Shown: positions 7,814 to 16,089 of the stretch, in pieces
How the letters are laid out: each line of letters opens with the position of its first letter
Position numbering within the stretch: position 1 is the first letter of the stretch
Source: Stenotrophomonas maltophilia
GTDB lineage: Bacteria > Pseudomonadota > Gammaproteobacteria > Xanthomonadales > Xanthomonadaceae
Length of the DNA: 35,684 nucleotides
Assembly: GCA_002435595.1 (NCBI GenBank)
Contig: DJBL01000030.1
Coordinates: forward strand, 12,662 to 48,345
Direction: 5' to 3'
The notes under the pieces: generated by a model
Told to the model about the DNA's origin: nothing
The model's database searches: none
What the model saw: the letters and a program-made list of their open reading frames with translations, nothing else
Position numbers and translations under genes: made by a program

Positions 7814-8667
7814 GCGCGCTCCTGCTGCAGCAGGAACCAGCTGCAGGCCAGCAGGTCGGCGCTGCCGCCGGGGCTGAGCCGGCGCGCCACGAAGGCCTCG
7901 CCGAGCTGCAGCAGGCGGCTGCGCCAGTCCGGCGCGAAGGCGCCGCCATCGGTGATGAAGCGCGCTGCCTGCGCCCGTGCCCACGCCAGCCCTTGCGCAC
8001 CGCCGCGATGCAACAGGTTGAGGTCATCGGTGTGGGCCACCAGCTGCATCAGCGTGTGGCACAGCGCGGCGTCATGCGGCAGCCCGGCCGCCAGCGCATC
8101 GCGCAGGACGGGCACGCCGACGTCACGCAGCAGCGGATAGCCGGCGATGGCCTGTTCACGCACCCCGGCCACGCCGTGGTGGGCGCGTGCGCGTTGGCCG
8201 GGACTGTCGGGGTCCAGCGGGGCCACGGCCAGCGCAGGCGCCCAGCGCTGTACGGCCCGGCACACTGCTTCGGCGCTGACCGCGCCGCCGTGCTCGCGCC
8301 GACAGGCGGCCGCCGCAGCCACCAGCAGGCCGAGGCTGAAGATCGCACCGCGATGGGTGTTGATACCGCCGGTGGCGCGCAGCATCGCCGTCTCGGCGGC
8401 GATGCCGTGGTCGCGCAATACCGCAAAAGGCGCGTCCTCGGCGCCGGCCTGGGCGATGCTGCGGAAATAGTGGCGCAGCGCGAACAGGCTGCGCAGGAAA
8501 CGGCCGGCATCCATGTCGGTGTGGCTGCCGCAATCGAACGGCGTCACCAGCCCCGGTTTCGGCGCGCAGGCCAGTTCGGCATGCAGGCTGGCGATGGCCA
8601 GCCGTCCCAGACGCGCGCAGTCGACCTGTGCGGCTGCCGGGGACGGGGCCCGCAGCAGGGCGTTCAT
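7810..8667 (-). CDS. mdcB: Triphosphoribosyl-dephospho-CoA synthase MdcB
   Basis: A 285-residue enzyme of the CitG/MdcB family. It condenses ATP and dephospho-CoA to 2'-(5''-triphosphoribosyl)-3'-dephospho-CoA with release of adenine, making the prosthetic group precursor for MdcC. Family markers include 'HAELACAPKPGLVTPFDCGSH' style N-terminal sequence (key: KPGLV, then D and SH), 'DMDAGRFLRS', 'GGINTHRGAIFSLGLL' and the C-terminal 'HTDDLNLLHRGG'. Soluble and cytoplasmic. The ATG at 8667 overlaps the mdcG stop in an ATGA, and its own stop overlaps mdcH the same way, so translation of the three genes is probably coupled. The product is consumed by MdcG, encoded immediately upstream. Confidence 0.93.
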   Translation of the reverse strand: MNALLRAPSPAAAQVDCARLGRLAIASLHAELACAPKPGLVTPFDCGSHTDMDAGRFLRSLFALRHYFRSIAQAGAEDAPFAVLRDHGIAAETAMLRATGGINTHRGAIFSLGLLVAAAAACRREHGGAVSAEAVCRAVQRWAPALAVAPLDPDSPGQRARAHHGVAGVREQAIAGYPLLRDVGVPVLRDALAAGLPHDAALCHTLMQLVAHTDDLNLLHRGGAQGLAWARAQAARFITDGGAFAPDWRSRLLQLGEAFVARRLSPGGSADLLACSWFLLQQERA

Positions 8668-9314
8668 GCGGCAACACCGCCGGCAACGAACAGCGTGTCG
8701 CGCGGGGCCAGCAGGGCGCCGTCGATGCGCTTGACCAGTACCTGCCGTGCGCTGCCGGCGTACTCGCGCCAGTTCACCGCCGCGCCACCGGGCAGGCACA
8801 GTTCGCCATCCACGCGCCGGCCTTCGCGCACTTCCCAGGCCTGCAGCCGCTGCACCAGGCGCTCGGCCACCGCCGGCGCATGCACCTGCCAGAGCAGATC
8901 AATATCCGACTGGGCGTGCACATACGGCAACCCGGTGAGCGCCTGCCAGGCGAACGCACCAAACACGCGTGCCGGTGCAATGGCGTTCAGTCCCTGCAGC
9001 GCCATGCACCACTCCGCGCCGATCAGGCGGTCGGGGCGATCGATCAGCGCGTGCAACGACACCGGTGGCTGCTGCCGCACGATGTCCTGCAGCGGCACGC
9101 GCAACGCCAGCCGTTGCTTGCCCTCGTTTGGCGGCAGCGGCACGCCCAGGCGCAGGCGTGGATCGGGATCATCGGCGGCGCGCCGCGCCACCACCGCCGG
9201 CCAGCCCTGCGCGAACCAGGCGGCCAGGCGCGGCTCCTGTGCAGGCAGGTCGGCGCGCCAACGGGCCTGCGCCGACACCCACACCAGTGTGTGGCGGGCA
9301 GGCTGCTCAGGCAT
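8664..9314 (-). CDS. mdcG: Phosphoribosyl-dephospho-CoA transferase MdcG (holo-ACP synthase)
   Basis: A 216-residue nucleotidyltransferase that transfers the phosphoribosyl-dephospho-CoA moiety made by MdcB onto the acceptor serine of the carrier MdcC. The motif 'FAWQALTGLPYVHAQSDIDLL' contains the paired acidic residues (D-I-D) of the nucleotidyltransferase metal site and is typical for MdcG. 'RLALRVPLQDIV' in the middle also fits the family. The ATG at 9314 is supported by the 8-base overlap ATGCCTGA with the mdcE stop (9307-9314); the longer open frame upstream runs antisense to no known domain and overlaps mdcE. Its stop overlaps the mdcB start (ATGA). Cytoplasmic. Confidence 0.92.
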   Translation of the reverse strand: MPEQPARHTLVWVSAQARWRADLPAQEPRLAAWFAQGWPAVVARRAADDPDPRLRLGVPLPPNEGKQRLALRVPLQDIVRQQPPVSLHALIDRPDRLIGAEWCMALQGLNAIAPARVFGAFAWQALTGLPYVHAQSDIDLLWQVHAPAVAERLVQRLQAWEVREGRRVDGELCLPGGAAVNWREYAGSARQVLVKRIDGALLAPRDTLFVAGGVAA

Positions 9315-10017
9315 CGCCGGCCACCACCGCCGCAGCGACCGCGGCGGCCAGGGTGCGACCACCGCGCTGCGCGCCCAGGACGGCGCGGCGGTCACCCTCG
9401 GCCGGCGTGCGCAGGGCCTGCAGCAGGGCCTGGGCCAGGTCGTGCTCCCACACCGCGTGCACCGCACCCATGGCCACGTAGTTCTCCACGCCGGGGGCGA
9501 ACACGGGCGAGCTCAGGCTCAGTGCCTGCAGCTTTTCCAGCGGTTGCTTGGTCACCCGTGCCATTGCGCGCAGGTCCATCACCCGCACCTGGGCGTCGGG
9601 CAGGGCATGGATGTGGTCGGCCATCAGGCCGAAGGACAGGAAGCCACCGCTCACCGATTCGCCGTACACCAGGGTAGCCAGCGGCGCGCCGCGGCGACGG
9701 GCCAGGTCCAGCGTCTGCGCCAGGTGGGCGAAGTAGCCGTTGATGCCCAGCAGTTCATCGCGGCGGGCCAGGCGCTGGCCGGCGGTGTCGACCAGCATCA
9801 CGATCGGCCGCCGTGGCTCGGCGGCGGTGCTGGCGAGTACGGCGGCGGCCAGGGTGAGGGCATGGTCCACGCCGACCTCGAGCTTGTCGGTGGTGCCGAT
9901 CACGGTCACCTCGCCGTCGTCGGTGTGGGCGCTGCCGGTCAACACCGCCTCGTTCACCGTGACGGCGTGCCCGCGCGGGAACAGCGCATCCAGCAGCGTG
10001 TTCAAGGGCATGCTCAT
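9307..10017 (-). CDS. mdcE: Malonyl-S-ACP decarboxylase gamma subunit MdcE
   Basis: A 236-residue crotonase/carboxyltransferase-fold subunit that pairs with MdcD to decarboxylate malonyl-S-MdcC to acetyl-S-MdcC and CO2. Visible family features are 'VTVIGTTDKLEVGVDHAL', 'IVMLVDTAGQRLARRDELLGI' and 'LVYGESVSGGFLSFGLMADH', where the glycine-rich loop forms an oxyanion hole. A second ATG lies at 10011, but the first at 10017 overlaps the mdcD stop in an ATGA and is preferred. No biotin carrier or sodium-pump genes occur nearby, which fits the soluble biotin-independent enzyme and not the Malonomonas Mad system. Confidence 0.93.
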   Translation of the reverse strand: MSMPLNTLLDALFPRGHAVTVNEAVLTGSAHTDDGEVTVIGTTDKLEVGVDHALTLAAAVLASTAAEPRRPIVMLVDTAGQRLARRDELLGINGYFAHLAQTLDLARRRGAPLATLVYGESVSGGFLSFGLMADHIHALPDAQVRVMDLRAMARVTKQPLEKLQALSLSSPVFAPGVENYVAMGAVHAVWEHDLAQALLQALRTPAEGDRRAVLGAQRGGRTLAAAVAAAVVAGDA

Positions 10018-10922
10018 GGCAGTCTCCGGGCGGCGGTGGCGGCAAGGAAGGCGTCGGTCTCCAGCAGCGGCAGCTGCTGCGGCTCGGCGATGCCCTGCAG
10101 GGCCCAGAGGTCCAGCCCGTCACGGCAACCGCCCCAGGCCTGCACGCGCGCCTGCAATGCGGCATGGCGGGCCTGCAACGCGGCCAGCGCCAGATCGGTG
10201 TCGGTGCTGTCGGTATCGGGCACCAGCGCATCCAATGCGGCCTGCGCGAAGGCGCTGATCGCATCGGGCACCAGCACTTGGGCCTGGTCGATCAGATAGC
10301 GGTGCTTGCCGCCGGTGACCCGCCATACCAGGGCGCGGTCGCGGGCGTCGAACTCTTCCACGCCGCGCACCGTTTCGATCACCTCCGGCCCGGACAGCGA
10401 CAAACGCCCCTCTTCGGACATGATCACCGTGGTGCAGCAGCGCGCCACGATGCCCATGCCGCCGAACGCGCCGTTGCCGCTGCCGATCAGGGCGACCACC
10501 GGCACCCCGGCGGCACGCGCGGCCAGGGTGGCGCGCATGATCTCGGAAATGGCGATCAGCCCGGCATTGGCTTCGTGCAGCCGCACGCCGCCGGTATCGA
10601 GCAGCAGCAGCACGCCGTCCGGACGCTGGTCCACGGCACGGTGCAGCAGACCGGTGAGCTTGGCGCCGTGCACTTCGCCCACCCCGCCGCCCATGAACTG
10701 GCCTTGCTGTGCGGCCACCAGCACGTGCTTGCCGCGCAGCTGGCCTTGGCCCACCACGATGCCGTCGTCGAACGCGGCGGGCTGGTCCAGTTGCGCCAGA
10801 TGCGGGCTCATCGCGCGCCGGGCCGGACCCAGCAGCTCCTTGAACGTGCCTGCATCGAGCAGGCCGGCAATGCGCTCGCGGGCATCGGCTTCGTAATAGC
10901 TGTGGCGGGGGGCGATGCTCAT
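10014..10922 (-). CDS. mdcD: Malonyl-S-ACP decarboxylase beta subunit MdcD
   Basis: A 302-residue carboxyltransferase-fold subunit, partner of MdcE in the decarboxylation step. The sequence shows 'YYEADARERIAGLLDAGTFKELLGP' near the N-terminus, 'GGGVGEVHGAKLTGLLHRA', 'GVLLLLDTGGVRLHEANAGL' and 'IGSGNGAFGGMGIVA', the last forming the oxyanion-hole loop of this superfamily. 'LSLSGPEVIETVRG' matches acetyl-CoA carboxylase-type beta subunits. Both ends overlap neighbouring genes by ATGA (mdcC 10919-10922, mdcE 10014-10017), which would support equal production of the two subunits. Length is normal for the family. Confidence 0.94.
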   Translation of the reverse strand: MSIAPRHSYYEADARERIAGLLDAGTFKELLGPARRAMSPHLAQLDQPAAFDDGIVVGQGQLRGKHVLVAAQQGQFMGGGVGEVHGAKLTGLLHRAVDQRPDGVLLLLDTGGVRLHEANAGLIAISEIMRATLAARAAGVPVVALIGSGNGAFGGMGIVARCCTTVIMSEEGRLSLSGPEVIETVRGVEEFDARDRALVWRVTGGKHRYLIDQAQVLVPDAISAFAQAALDALVPDTDSTDTDLALAALQARHAALQARVQAWGGCRDGLDLWALQGIAEPQQLPLLETDAFLAATAARRLP

Positions 10923-11239
10923 GGCTGGCCTCCGGCGCGCAGGGTCTGCACCGCCTGGTCCAGGCGCAGGCTGACCACGGCGGGCGTGGCGCCGGCATCG
11001 TTGATCGATACCTGCACGTCACGCAGCGGATGGCGCCGCGCGAAGTCGCCGAGCACCGCTTCCCAGATCGTGCCAAAGCCCTTGGCGGCGGTAACGACGC
11101 GGACTGCCATCGCACCGTCCAGTGCGGCCGGTTCCAGCAGCACTTCAAGGTTGCCCGAGGCCAGCACGCCCACCAGCACGGCCTCGGCGGGGAAGTGCAC
11201 GGCAGTGCTGCCATCGAATCGATACGTGAGGGTTTCCAT
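10919..11239 (-). CDS. mdcC: Malonate decarboxylase acyl carrier protein MdcC (delta subunit)
   Basis: A 106-residue acyl carrier subunit. It carries the phosphoribosyl-dephospho-CoA prosthetic group whose thiol cycles between malonyl and acetyl forms. The expected attachment site is Ser28 in 'VLASGNLEVLLEP', matching the known S-G-N/D-L-E-V-L environment of MdcC and CitD. The start ATG at 11239 follows GGGACAGG at a good distance and lies 11 bases after the mdcA stop. The stop overlaps mdcD. It is larger than and unrelated in fold name to fatty-acid ACP, so it should not be taken for AcpP. Confidence 0.94.
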   Translation of the reverse strand: METLTYRFDGSTAVHFPAEAVLVGVLASGNLEVLLEPAALDGAMAVRVVTAAKGFGTIWEAVLGDFARRHPLRDVQVSINDAGATPAVVSLRLDQAVQTLRAGGQP

Positions 11240-11250
11240 GGGCCTGTCCC

Positions 11251-12894
11251 TTACCAGTTGCGGAAGCGCTTGGGCGGGTCGTACAGACCGCCGGACCAGC
11301 GCACCAGGTCTTTCACCGAGCGCGCGGCCAGCAGGTCGCGGCTGGCATCGCGTACGTTGATGCCCAGATCGTCGGGGCGCTGGATCACGCCGCGGTCGCG
11401 CAGGTTCTCGACCATGCCGCGGTCACGCCCCAGGCCCACCGTGGTGTAGCCGGCCACGCCGCGAATGGCCTGCTCGCGCTCTTCGGGGGTGCGGCACAGC
11501 AGCAGGTTGGCGATGCCTTCCTCGGTCAGCACGTGGCTGACGTCGTCGCCGTAGATCATCACCGGCGGCAGTGGCATCGCCGCGCGTTCGGCCAGCTCCC
11601 AGGCATCGAGACGATCGACGAAGGCCGGCGCCATGTGCTCGCGGAAGGTTTCCACCATCTGCACCACCAGCTTGCGCCCGCGCGGCATCTCGCCCGGGCG
11701 CGCGGCCTGCTGGCCGGCCTTGAGCCAGGCAGCGCTGGCATGGCGGCGACCGCGTGCATCCGAGCCCATGTTGGGCGCGCCACCGAAACCGGCGATGCGG
11801 TCGCGGGTGGCGGTGGAACTGTTGCCCTGCAGATCGATCTGCAACGTGGAGCCGATGAACATGTCGCAGGCATACAGGCCGGCGGTCTGCGAATACGCCC
11901 GGTTGGAGCGCATCGAGCCGTCGGCGCCGGTGAAGAACACATCGCCGCGCGCAGCGATGTACTTCTCCATGCCCAGTTCGGAGCCGAACGAATGCACCGA
12001 TTTGACAAAGCCCGACTCGATGGCGGGGATCAGCGCCGGATGCGGGTTGAGCGCCCAGTGCTGGCAGATCTTTCCCTTCAGCCCCAGTGATTCGGCATAA
12101 GTGGGCAGCAGCAGTTCGATCGCCGCGGTGTCAAAGCCGATGCCGTGGTTGAGCCGGTTGACCCCGTATTCGGCGTAGATGCCCTTGATCGCCATCATCG
12201 CCATCAGCACCTGGATCTCCGAGATCTGCGCCGGGTCGCGGGTGAACAGCGGTTCGATATGGTTCGGGCGCGGCGCCTGCACCACGAAGTTGACCCAGTC
12301 GGCGGGGATGTCGACGCGGGGCAGGGTATCGACGATCTCATTGACCTGCGCGATGACGATGCCGCCTCCGAAGGCGGTCGCTTCGACGATCACCGGCGTG
12401 TCTTCGGTATTCGGGCCGGTGTACAGGTTGCCGTGGCGGTCGGCCGCCTGTGCGGCCACCAGCGCCACCCGCGGGGTGAGGTCGATGAAGTAGCGGCCAA
12501 ACAGTTCCAGATAGGTGTGGATGGCGCCGATCTGGATGCGCCCATCTGCCACCAGATTGGCCAGGCGCACCGACTGCGGCCCGGAGAAGGAGAAGTCGAG
12601 CTTCGAGGCGATCCCGCGTTCGAACACATCCAGGTGCGCGGGCAGGGACAGCACCGACTGCACCATGTGCAGGTCGTGCACCCGGGCCGGGTCGAGGTCG
12701 GCCAGGGCCTGGGCGAGGAAGTCGGCCTGCTTCTGGTTGTTGCCTTCCAGGCAGACCTTGTCGCCCGGTTCGAGCAGGGCGTGCAGCAGCGCGGCGATAT
12801 CGCCGGCCGCCACCTCCCGGCCCCGGGCCCACGGCGCCGCGCGCTGCATCCGCGCCTGGCGGCCTCGCTCCAGTGTGTCCCAACTCGGGTTCAT
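11251..12894 (-). CDS. mdcA: Malonate decarboxylase alpha subunit MdcA (acetyl-S-ACP:malonate ACP transferase)
   Basis: A 547-residue subunit of normal length for MdcA. It exchanges the acetyl group on MdcC for malonate, giving malonyl-S-MdcC and free acetate; this is the first step of each turnover. Recognisable stretches include 'LEGNNQKQADFLAQAL', 'VHDLHMVQSVLSLPAHLDVF', 'DRHGNLYTGPNTEDTP', 'ATRDRIAGFGGAPNMGSDARG' and the C-terminal 'YDPPKRFRNW'. It is related to CoA-transferase family I. It is the first gene of the operon; the AT-rich inverted repeat some 25-45 bases upstream is the best candidate promoter/operator. Gene order mdcA-C-D-E-G-B-H matches, as I recall it, Acinetobacter calcoaceticus. 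Confidence 0.95.
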   Translation of the reverse strand: MNPSWDTLERGRQARMQRAAPWARGREVAAGDIAALLHALLEPGDKVCLEGNNQKQADFLAQALADLDPARVHDLHMVQSVLSLPAHLDVFERGIASKLDFSFSGPQSVRLANLVADGRIQIGAIHTYLELFGRYFIDLTPRVALVAAQAADRHGNLYTGPNTEDTPVIVEATAFGGGIVIAQVNEIVDTLPRVDIPADWVNFVVQAPRPNHIEPLFTRDPAQISEIQVLMAMMAIKGIYAEYGVNRLNHGIGFDTAAIELLLPTYAESLGLKGKICQHWALNPHPALIPAIESGFVKSVHSFGSELGMEKYIAARGDVFFTGADGSMRSNRAYSQTAGLYACDMFIGSTLQIDLQGNSSTATRDRIAGFGGAPNMGSDARGRRHASAAWLKAGQQAARPGEMPRGRKLVVQMVETFREHMAPAFVDRLDAWELAERAAMPLPPVMIYGDDVSHVLTEEGIANLLLCRTPEEREQAIRGVAGYTTVGLGRDRGMVENLRDRGVIQRPDDLGINVRDASRDLLAARSVKDLVRWSGGLYDPPKRFRNW

Positions 12895-12919
12895 CGACGG
12901 ACTTCCGCGTGGCGTTGAG

Positions 12920-12938
12920 ATAATTACGCCATAATTAC
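12920..12938 (-). promoter_or_regulatory. Candidate mdc operator/promoter: TAATTA-N5-TAATTA
   Basis: TAATTA at 12921-12926 and again at 12932-12937, 11 bases apart (one helical turn), within a perfect ATAATTAC-GCC-ATAATTAC direct repeat. Because TAATTA is self-complementary the site is also an inverted repeat. It is a striking AT-rich island in GC-rich DNA, centred about 35 bases upstream of mdcA. On the minus strand TGTAATTAT resembles an extended -10. The likely ligand is the GntR protein at 4628-5347; this is inference from position. Confidence 0.5.
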
Positions 12939-13097
12939 AGCACGGTGTGCAACCCGCAGCGCAACAAAGCGCTCGGCATCGCGCATTCAGCCAGGCGGGC
13001 GCCTGACGCGCAGGGCGGTCCGCCGCGATTCCCTGTCGTGCTTGCCACCTGTACTGTCAGGTGCACCGCGGGCGACCCCGCGCAGGGGGGGCGTGTC

Positions 13098-13589
13098 ATG
13101 GCGTTGGGCAGATGGTTGGGCACCCTGTGGCGCTTGAGTCGCGTCCTGCGCGCGCTGGGGCTTGCAGTGCTGCTGCTGGTGGCGCTGGGCGCGCTGGCGT
13201 ACGAGGTCATCCATCACGGCAGGCCATCGCTGGGCACGGCGGCACTGGCCGTAGTGCTGGCCCTGGTGATGGGGTCGGACGTGCGCAGCATCCTTGCCCG
13301 CAGCGATGAAAAGCGGCTGACGCAGCGTATCGCCCACGCCCGGCAGATGCTCGTCGCGCTGGATGCCGACGCTCGCATCGCGCACCTGCGTGGCGTGAAG
13401 CGCAGGACGATCATCGCCGGCGTTTCGCTGCTGGCCAGCGTCGTCACCCTGCGGGTCTGCGGGGACAACCCCGGCGTGGTGGGGTGGATCTGGTTGTGGC
13501 TGGCGCTGAGCGCTGTGTTTACGCTGGTCGGTGCGGCCGCGCTGCTGCTGGTGCGACGCTGGTCCAGCCAGGTCCAGGCGCTGCGTTGA
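13098..13589 (+). CDS. Hypothetical inner-membrane protein
   Basis: A 163-residue protein I do not recognise. It has about four hydrophobic stretches in two pairs: 'LGLAVLLLVALGALAYEVI' and 'LGTAALAVVLALVMG' near the N-terminus, then 'TIIAGVSLLASVVTLRV' and 'WIWLWLALSAVFTLVGAAALLLV' near the C-terminus. Between the pairs is a charged cytoplasmic-looking segment 'RSDEKRLTQRIAHARQ' that may be helical. I placed the start at ATG 13098, just after a run of G (13085-13091) that can serve as ribosome-binding site. The frame stays open upstream to 12945, but that part is basic, lacks family character and runs into the mdc promoter. It is divergent from mdcA and converges on the TonB receptor gene. 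No function is proposed. Confidence 0.6.
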   Translation: MALGRWLGTLWRLSRVLRALGLAVLLLVALGALAYEVIHHGRPSLGTAALAVVLALVMGSDVRSILARSDEKRLTQRIAHARQMLVALDADARIAHLRGVKRRTIIAGVSLLASVVTLRVCGDNPGVVGWIWLWLALSAVFTLVGAAALLLVRRWSSQVQALR

Positions 13590-13639
13590 CGAAGCGCCGC
13601 GTGGGCGGCATCGCGTTGGGTACCGCCGGTTCCGGGCCG

Positions 13640-13670
13640 TGCGTCCGCCGGGGGCTACCCGGCGAACGCA
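13640..13670. terminator. Inverted repeat between convergent genes, possible terminator
   Basis: TGCGT-C-CGCCGGG and CCCGGCG-A-ACGCA face each other around GGCTA, giving a stem of 12 pairs with one internal mismatch. It lies between two converging genes (stops at 13589 and 13681). There is no U-run, so termination is only suggested by position. Confidence 0.4.
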
Positions 13671-13680
13671 CGACGGTGCC

Positions 13681-15885
13681 TTAGAACTTCCAGCGCAGGC
13701 TGGCCGCCACGAAGCGCGGTTCGCCGTAGTTGTTGTAGTCCAGGTTGGCCCAGTAGGTCTTGTCCAGTGCGTTGCGCACGCTCAGCGTGGCCGTCCAGTT
13801 GTCGCTGATGCGGTAGTTGGCATTGAACTGCACCAGCGCATACGCCGGCTGGTTCACCGTGACCGTGCCACCCAGCGGGTAGGGGAGGTTGTAGCCCTGC
13901 ACCTTGCTCTGCCACTGCACGCCGCCGCCCACGCTCAGGCGCGCCAATGCGCCACGCAGCTGCACCTGGGTGTTGAGCTGGAGCAGGTCCTCGGCCGGGT
14001 TGGCGTAGAGCAGGTCGGTGGCGGCGCGGGTCATCTTGACGTGGGTGAAGCCGGCATTGACCGTCCAGCCCGGCAGGATTTCGCCGTTGACGTCCAGCTC
14101 CCAGCCGCGCACCTTGGTGCCATTGACCCCGATGTAGGCCGAGCTGCCATCGCTGAGCGAGCCATCGGGCACGCTCATGTCGCGGACCGCGTAGTTGTCC
14201 TGCTTGGCTTCGAACACCGCGGCGTTGGCGGTCAGGCGGCCGTCGAACCACTGGGTCTTGATGCCCGCTTCCAGGTTCGAGCCCTGCACCGGTGCCAGCA
14301 GGTTCTCGTTCCTGTCCTTGTAGTTCTGCGGATTGAAGATTTCGGTGTAGCTGGCGTAGGCCGATACGTTCGGGGTGATGTCGTACACCAGGCCCACGTA
14401 CGGAGTGACTTCATCGCTCACCTTGTACGCACCGCTGGTGGCGGTGTAGGTGCCGGCGGCGTTGTAGGCACGGGTCAGCGTCTGCCAGCGGCTCAGGCGC
14501 GCACCGGCGATCAGTGACAGCGGATCGGCCAGGCGCAGGCGGGTGGCCAGGTAGACGCCACTCTGGGTGGTCTTGGCCACGCGGCGCGCGCCGGTGCGGG
14601 TGTAGGTCACCTCGGAGATGTCCCCATCCCAGTTGTACACGTTGGGGATGTAGTAGCAGCGTTCGCTGCCGCAGCGTGCCCAGTCGGTGGGGTAGTTCAG
14701 CGCCAGCGTATTGGTGGTGCTTTCCAGGTCGGCCCACTGTGCGCCCAAGGTGACATCGTGCTCGCGGCCGAACAGGGTGAAGGTGCCGGTGAGGTAGGCG
14801 TCCACGTTGCGGCGGGTGTCTTCCGAATCACCGGCGGCGGTACGCAGGTAGATGCCCGAACCGGTCGCCGGGTCCGGGTAGCCGGTGCCGTACAGGCGGA
14901 TGTTCTGCACGTTGCCGCGGGTGTAGGCGGTGTTGATCTTCAGTAGCCAGTCCTCGCCGAAGCGCTGCTCCAGGTTGGCGAAGGCGGTGCTGGTCTCGCG
15001 CTGCCAGTAGCTCCACTTCGGGGCCAGGTTGGTCGAACGCGGCAGGTGCGCGAAATTGCCCTTGCTGTCGAAGAACGGCACCGTGCCCCAGGTCGAGCCG
15101 ACCGGATTGTTGTCCTGGGTCTGGTAGCCGACGGTGACGGTGGTGCTGTCGGTGACATCGCCTTCGAGCACGGCCATGCCGGCCATCTTGTTCTCTTTGT
15201 AGCGGTCGTAATAGAAGTCGCGGTCGGTGTAGGCGGCGACCACGCGGCTGCGGTAGCGGCCGTCGGCGGTCAGCGGTGCGGTCACGTCCGCTTCCATGCG
15301 CTGGTAGTCCCAGCTGCCGGCACTGACCGAGAAGGAGGCATCGAACGCCTTGCCCGGGCGCTTGCGCAGCAGATTGACCGTGGCCGACGGTACGCCGGCG
15401 CCACTGAGCAGGCCGTTGGCACCGCGGATCACTTCGATGCGGTCGTAGAAGGCGGTGTCGTATTCCTGGTTGGTCGACCCACTGTAGGTGGGGATGCCGT
15501 CGACCTGGAAATCGGTGATGGCAAAGCCGCGCGCGTAGTACAGCGGGCGCTGGGTGTCGTAGAAGGACACGCTGACGCCGGTCACGTTGCGCATCACGTC
15601 GTTGATGCTGAACAACGACTCGTCCTGCAGCCGCTGCAACCCGATCGAGGTAGCCGACTGCGGGGTCTCCTGCAGGGTCATCGGCAGGCGGGTGGTGCTG
15701 GCCGGTGCGGCGCGCGCGCCAACCACGCTGACCTTGTCCAGGGTCTTGGCGTCGGCATGGCTACTGGCCGCATCGGCGGCGGTGTCGGCCAGGGCCAGCG
15801 GCGAGGCCAGCGACAGCACGGAGAGCAGGGCCAGGCCCAGCGGGGCGCGGCGGAGGGTACGGGGCGGAACATCGCGGAAGGACAT
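13681..15885 (-). CDS. TonB-dependent siderophore receptor (FhuE/FpvA-like)
   Basis: A 734-residue outer-membrane receptor with a signal peptide ending 'SPLALA' near residue 40. A TonB-box-like 'LDKVSVVG' follows, then a plug domain starting 'LQETPQSATSIGLQRL' and continuing through 'VTGVSVSFYDT', 'YARGFAITDFQVDGIP' and 'IEVIRGANGLLSGAG', all typical of ferric-siderophore receptors. The rest is beta-barrel, with a C-terminal strand ending in Phe ('LRWKF') as required for BAM assembly. No N-terminal signalling (STN) domain is seen, so it does not look like a direct anti-sigma partner. The ligand cannot be read. I start it at ATG 15885; the frame is open to 16245, but that part runs through promoter and terminator DNA. 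Regulation is probably through the palindromic promoter at 16090-16118, leaving a leader of about 200 bases. Confidence 0.9.
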   Translation of the reverse strand: MSFRDVPPRTLRRAPLGLALLSVLSLASPLALADTAADAASSHADAKTLDKVSVVGARAAPASTTRLPMTLQETPQSATSIGLQRLQDESLFSINDVMRNVTGVSVSFYDTQRPLYYARGFAITDFQVDGIPTYSGSTNQEYDTAFYDRIEVIRGANGLLSGAGVPSATVNLLRKRPGKAFDASFSVSAGSWDYQRMEADVTAPLTADGRYRSRVVAAYTDRDFYYDRYKENKMAGMAVLEGDVTDSTTVTVGYQTQDNNPVGSTWGTVPFFDSKGNFAHLPRSTNLAPKWSYWQRETSTAFANLEQRFGEDWLLKINTAYTRGNVQNIRLYGTGYPDPATGSGIYLRTAAGDSEDTRRNVDAYLTGTFTLFGREHDVTLGAQWADLESTTNTLALNYPTDWARCGSERCYYIPNVYNWDGDISEVTYTRTGARRVAKTTQSGVYLATRLRLADPLSLIAGARLSRWQTLTRAYNAAGTYTATSGAYKVSDEVTPYVGLVYDITPNVSAYASYTEIFNPQNYKDRNENLLAPVQGSNLEAGIKTQWFDGRLTANAAVFEAKQDNYAVRDMSVPDGSLSDGSSAYIGVNGTKVRGWELDVNGEILPGWTVNAGFTHVKMTRAATDLLYANPAEDLLQLNTQVQLRGALARLSVGGGVQWQSKVQGYNLPYPLGGTVTVNQPAYALVQFNANYRISDNWTATLSVRNALDKTYWANLDYNNYGEPRFVAASLRWKF

Positions 15886-16089
15886 GCGCAGGTCTCGAAT
15901 CGGTCTCGGGAGGGGAACAGCGGGCAGCAGGCACAGCAGGCCGGCGCCAGGGGCGCCAGGCGGTAGGTCCATCTGAGGGGGTAACGCTCCGACCGCGGGT
16001 CGGTGCCGTAGCGGCCGTGGGTGGTGAGCAGGGCCCGGCGGCCGTCCGTGGATTCCGGCCAGGCCCGCACCGGCAGCGCAGGGTGCGTA

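Noticed and set aside
12945..13097. Upstream extension of the small membrane protein gene
   Set aside because: The added 51 residues are basic and low in family-like character, and the ATG at 13098 has a better ribosome-binding context.
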